Shown here: piece by piece, positions 59,521-64,000 of the stretch | Numbering within the stretch: the first letter of the stretch is position 1 | Layout of the letters: every line of letters starts with the position of its first letter | Assembly: GCA_027924585.1 (NCBI GenBank) | Contig: BSBM01000442.1 | Location: forward strand, 8,432,001 to 8,496,000 | Source of the DNA: Larix kaempferi | Lineage: Eukaryota > Streptophyta > Pinopsida > Pinales > Pinaceae | Length of the DNA: 64,000 bases | Reading direction: 5' to 3' | The notes under the pieces: generated by a model | What the model saw: only the letters and a program-made list of their open reading frames with translations | Told to the model about the DNA's origin: nothing | Databases searched by the model: none | Position numbers and translations under genes: made by a program

Positions 59521-62165
59521 ATGTCTTACTATTATGATGAATCCTATGAGTACAATTCTTATGAGGAATATGCAGATGCTTATGAGCAATATAAAGCAGA
59601 ATGTGAATGGTACGAGGAAGAGGTGCCATCATGCAACACTTCTTACAATTTTAGGATAAATGAAGATTATTATTATGACTTTAGATCTGATGAATATGAG
59701 TGTGTCACACAAACCATGGATAATTCTATGAGCGAGTTCCAAAGATGGAGAGAAAAATATAAAACCTTGCCCCAACAATATCAAAAATATCAAGAATATC
59801 TTGCTTCGAGCAAAAATACACAAAATGCCATGTCTTTTGAGTACTATGCTGAAAATGCTTTTGAAAATAGGCCCAAAAATGAATATGTGGAGTTAGTGAA
59901 GAAAGGTTTATGCCCTTCTTGTAAAAACCCTTGGAGCGAGTATCATATATGTGTGCATGAAATGATGTCCTCCTTGAGGAGAGCTTTTGAGATTTATTCA
60001 AGAAGAGATTCAAAATATACTGATCCTAAGGAAAACAAGGGGAAAAATGTATCAGCTTGCTTTAAGTAGCAAAAGGAAGAGACATCACAAGAGCATGAAG
60101 AAGATTCTATTGAAAATATGGAAGATCATTTGGAGACACCTTCTAGCTTAGACATGAACCAAAGAGCATCTACTGATGGATGCTTAAACTATGAAGGAGT
60201 ACCTACTGATGGGTGCTCACACCTGTATGTTGGTGACATAGAGATCACTTTTGAAAGTGTTTCTACAAGTAAAAGTTTCATTAAGCATGATAATGAAAAC
60301 CTTGTAGCAGTTGAAGAAGAACCAAGATCAACTTCCTCATCACCACTTGAGCTTCACGAAGTTGGTCCAAGAAAAAATGAAGAAGATGAGGAGGTTCATT
60401 TGCAAGAGCCTCATTTTCTTGAAGGGTCCTTAAAGATGAATGAAAAGAAGATCCAAGAGTCCCTCAGCATTCTCCATGACACTCAAGCATTGGTGTCAAA
60501 TTCTTGTTGGAGAGCTACTTCATTGGAAGAAACATCCTTCCTTGAAGACATGGAGAAGATTCAAAGAGCAATGTGCCACATCAAAGGTAATTTCATGTCT
60601 TTGCTTTTTGATAGAAACCATTTGTTTGAGCTTAATGAATTGTTACATGATGCATACTTGAAGAATAATGAGGATATTCATAAGCTCACAATTCAAAATG
60701 AGCAACTTCTTGAAAAGTTGCAAGACACTTGTTTTTCCTCCTATGTTTCAGATTGTCAAATGGTAGATTGTTTGGAGGATTCTCATGACATGGTGGGTCA
60801 TGAGAAATGTGGGAATTTGAATGTGATTAATGTGTTTGAAGATGAACTTGAAGAGATCCAAACACTTGATGTGGTGGAAGAGGAACTTGAATTGTCTCTT
60901 GATGAAGGTTATGCAATTTTTAAAGAAGAGCACGATTCCTTTACATTGGAACCAATTTATGACAAAGGTTTCCCACTTTTGAAGGATCTGCATGATACTA
61001 CCCACATGGATCCTTCCCATGATGAAACTTCTTCACTTTTTTATCATTTGGGTGAGTTAGTTCATTCTCCTACATCCTACAATTCCATGTTTTGCAGTAT
61101 TAGTCTCAATGAAGTATGGGTGAAAGGGTTCTTTTTGATGGTGCCACATGAGGAGTATGGAACTCCTAGATTTACCTTTTATGATGAAATGGTTGGAGCA
61201 CATTCTTATTCACATTTGCAACAACATTATTTGTCACTTTATGATGATGCAAATCTACATGGTTGCACCTATGATATGCATTTGAGTCACTTGAAGACTC
61301 ATGGTTTTTCTTGCTCAACACTTGATTCATTTGATGTTGGAGGAACTTCATCAACACTTGGGAGAATAGATTTATGATTAGAGAACATTTTTGTTGGCAG
61401 CCACATACTTTGTTACATTTTTATGATTCTCACATTCATGGATGTATGGGTGAGACTTCTTTGAGTCATTTGAAGTCTCCTTGTTTTTTCTACTCATTAT
61501 TTGGTTCAGATTTTAGTGGAGTTTCTTCATTCACTTCTTGGATGAAAGAATACATGGCTGAATATTTTGATGCATATCACATCCTTTTGGAGCAGCATTA
61601 TAGGACATGGGATCCTCGCCTATGTCATTGGAGCAGATTTGATTGGTCACTTGAAGCTTGTATGCAATTGGAAAATGGTGTTCTACTTGCTTGGAGGTAT
61701 AAGCACTTTCATGACTCTTTGATGAAGCATATCCTTGATGTACATTTTTATTATGTTGTTATGTACTTTGATGATATATATTTGGTACTCATGATGTTTG
61801 GAAGAATGCATACAAGAAAATGGGATCCAAGAATCCTCTTATCTAATGGTGTGGGTTGGAGAGCACTCTTAATTGTTGGGGTGCAATACAAGCAATGGGA
61901 CCCTGGAATAATTTTTGTCTCATTGGTTTCATTTTTTGGGGGGAAGCAAGTAGTATGGGAGATGGATTCCCCACTTAATAAAGTGATTTTAATCAGAGTA
62001 GTGCAGCAGCAAGCATGGTGGTTCCTCTCTAAAATATTCAAGGAAACTCAAAGACTCAAGGTTGGGCAATTCAATGGCAACTTCAAAGAATTATACAGGA
62101 AGCAGGTTCTTCAACACCCATGTTTGAAATTGCTTGAGGAAAAGAAATATTGGGAAGGGAGGATT
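59521..62165 (+). pseudogene. long ORF of unknown function filling the LARD-like element (~880 codons, one stop, one frameshift)
   Basis: ATG at 59521, 65 bp after the primer site, starts a Tyr/Glu-rich segment (MSYYYDESYEYNSYEEYADA). A possible zinc-binding cluster follows: CPSC (59911-59922) with H, C, H spaced to 59958. TAG at 60067-60069 interrupts it, but the same frame continues to 61377 with acidic, Ser/His-rich text. The last part is one frame over from 61374 (ATGA overlap with the TGA), so probably a 1-base shift. It contains three Trp-Asp-Pro motifs (61608, 61821, 61896) and runs into the 3' LTR. I recognise no family; a divergent gag-like particle protein is possible from its place and the zinc cluster. 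Confidence 0.6.
62152..62163 (+). other. polypurine tract of the LARD-like element
   Basis: A purine-only run, GGGAAGGGAGGA, ending two bases before the TG of the 3' LTR. It also lies within the 3' end of the long ORF. Confidence 0.85.
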
Positions 62166-64000
62166 TGTCATGTCCCAAATTTGGAATTGGGTCACAATTG
62201 CCTAATCACATTGGCCATATTCATTAGAGTTTGTAAAATTGATGTTAAAGGTCAAATAATTGCCAAGGAGGAAAATTACTAGTTTCCTAGGTTTGGGGTG
62301 GAATATTTGGGATTTGGAATAATGGGGATAATAAATGATGTTTGAACATTAGAGTGGAATAAATATTTAATAAAGGATCTAAATAAATATATACAAGTGA
62401 AAATCAAAGTGGCATTTGATCATGAAGACACAAGGAGGAAGTGGGACCCACATATGGCTAGATTTTCCCACTACACTTGGCATCATTCTCTCACCAATTC
62501 GAATTCAAGGTGAATGGTAACATACTTGGGGGAGTACAAAAGGTATTATTCATGGCATGACTCATCCAAGGTTGAAATATAGAGGAAGATTAACTCCCAT
62601 GGAAGAGGAAGAGGCAATTTGGAGTTAGTGAGACACTTGGGCTAGATTCCCTAGCTCTATGACAACAATGATGAAAATGCTATGACACCTATGACAAAAA
62701 TTAGACCTGAAGGCTGACATATGACATATATGACATGTCAGGGCTAAAAATAGACTCCAAGAGGGCTCTCAAGGGTGTTAGGGAAGCTAAGATGCTTCCA
62801 CATGTGATTTGGTGGAAGTGGGAAACTAGAAATTGTTGTACAAGTGGCGTTCTTTGGAATCTCTTCCCAACTTGAGTTGGCATGAGTCTCTTGGAAGGAA
62901 TTAGACCCATGGAGGACATTAGAACTTTATAAATGTCAATAAAAAAGAATGAAACTGGCTTTTGATCATTTGTAGAATTTGCAATTGCATTTGTGAAGAG
63001 GGAGAGCTAGTGGATGACTAGTTTCTTGCCTTAGCCAATTTCGAGGGTGAAAGATTCCCATCCAAGTTGGTAATTGGAAAGGCCATTCAGACCTTTCATT
63101 TGGAGCTTTAATGGAGTATTTATTTGCAGGTGTAAGCTACAGGGCAGCTCATGGTTTCTTCTATTGCATCTCACTCCTTCAACCATTTCCAGTTTTGATG
63201 GCATATTCTTGATCCTTGAGGGAGGGCATTTTTGGTGAGCTATTGTACTCTTTGGGGAAGATTTTAATGCCCCATTTCTTTTGTAATATGAAGTAAATAC
63301 TCTGTTCTTCATCTCCAAAAAGTTTCAGGTCGAAATTCCAAGTAGAAATGTATAAATCTCATTTTTAATGGAAGAACAATGCCATTTCCCCACTACCTTG
63401 TTGTGAGCCAATGTATTGATGATGATTTCGAATGAATGGATGATTCTATGATATATTTGTGATCAATATACTGCCATGGATTTCTTCTACAAGTTTCATG
63501 TACTGTACTTGAGCATTTGAATCATTTGTACTCAGTTTAGTTGTATTGGGAGGTGAAATAGTGCCATTTCCCCAAGGGTCGAATTGGGGATTTTTGCAGT
63601 TGAATGGGAGAGGGTGAAAATAGTTGTAATAATCCATTAATGGTTCATATGAGACTTTAATAAAATACTTAACACATTACATACCTCTGTTAATAAATTT
63701 GAGTGGGTTTGGAGGCATTTGGGAAGCCATTTTCAGTACTTACCCCAGGGGGATTTGAACCCCAAATTACTAGTAAAATTACATAATTGGTTCAGAATAT
63801 TAAGAGAGTTTGAAGATGTCTTTTAGTGGGAATATGCCATCCATAAACATCATATTCAAGTTATAATATCATTCATACACCTTCCTTGAAGATTTGAAGG
63901 CATTTGGAGTCAATTTGAGACCTAGAGACCAATACTAGTCAAAGGAAAATCACTAGTAAAGTTACCTGCATTGATCATAATTGAAAGAGGATTTGAAGAA
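62166..64000 (+). repeat. 3' LTR of the LARD-like element, truncated by window
   Basis: Matches 57439 onward for 1835 bp to the window end, with scattered substitutions and a few small indels. Open frames at 62701-62919 and 63031-63318 (minus) mirror those of the 5' LTR and are not called. Confidence 0.95.

Larger units (their letters stand above)
57439..64000 (+). mobile_element. LARD-like LTR retrotransposon with one unknown long ORF, 3' end outside window
   Basis: 5' LTR 57439-59454, primer site 59456, internal region 59455-62165, 3' LTR from 62166 and cut by the window edge (about 190 bp missing). LTR ends are nearly inverted copies (TGTCATGTCCC and GGGACATTACA). The 2.7-kb interior has no gag, protease, integrase or RT that I can recognise, so mobility depends on another element. 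It is inserted in the Tat-type protease/pol region; the left 5 bp are CCCTT. LTRs differ at roughly 2-3 per cent in the stretch compared by eye, older than the copia. Confidence 0.9.

Noticed and set aside
1-64000. tRNA and rRNA genes
   Set aside because: I looked for B-box/T-loop-like and rRNA core words by eye and found none convincing; TGGTATCAGAGC sites are retrotransposon primer sites, not tRNA genes.

Overview
The window is nuclear DNA from a large-genome vascular plant, most likely a seed plant. The evidence is a canonical MIR390 hairpin, plant-type L1 LINEs (DUF4283 ORF1, RNase H at the end of ORF2), a Ty1/copia and a Tat-type Ty3/gypsy retrotransposon, both primed by plant-style primer-binding sites, and long AT-rich spacers full of decayed repeats. 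I cannot resolve the lineage from sequence alone. There are no operons, bacterial genes or CRISPR arrays. The only host gene I can defend is the microRNA locus.

Layout. 1-7131: a nearly full-length, decayed L1 LINE on the + strand, with its 5' end outside the window. It carries ORF1, ORF2 (endonuclease, reverse transcriptase, zinc finger, RNase H) and an extra intact downstream ORF. 7132-18040: AT-rich non-coding DNA dominated by an old ~3-kb duplication (7318-9915 and 10365-13510), small tandem repeats and a MITE. 18041-20900: a GC-richer island holding MIR390, with TATA box, candidate introns, and the mature and star strands in perfect Dicer geometry. 20930-36045: repeat-rich AT spacer. It contains a 5'-truncated LINE with a 15-bp target-site duplication (26605-27484), a recent ~1-kb tandem duplication (29977-32060), an older three-copy array (32453-34700) and a second MITE.

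36051-43052: a complete-looking copia insertion. It has 608-bp LTRs differing at five positions, a 5-bp GTTAA duplication, a tRNA-iMet-type primer site and a polypurine tract, but its gag-pol is gutted: no integrase, no RT catalytic core. It must have been mobilised in trans. 43053-46365 is AT-rich spacer with microsatellites. 46366-50340 holds two more MITE copies and an old L1 relic.

50362-57438 is the 5' half of a degenerate Tat-type gypsy element (LTR, leader, gag, protease). It is interrupted at 57439 by another LTR element that runs off the right edge. This inner element (LTRs ~2 kb, 57439-59454 and 62166 onward) has no recognisable gag or pol. It carries one long, almost open reading frame of about 880 codons of unknown function, the best candidate here for something undescribed.

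How the parts interact: autonomous LINE and LTR families supply machinery, while the gutted copia, the LARD-like element and the ~290-bp MITEs can only move with help from others. The mix of ages (copia young, LARD-like element intermediate, L1 and Tat relics old) records successive waves of insertion around a single conserved microRNA gene.
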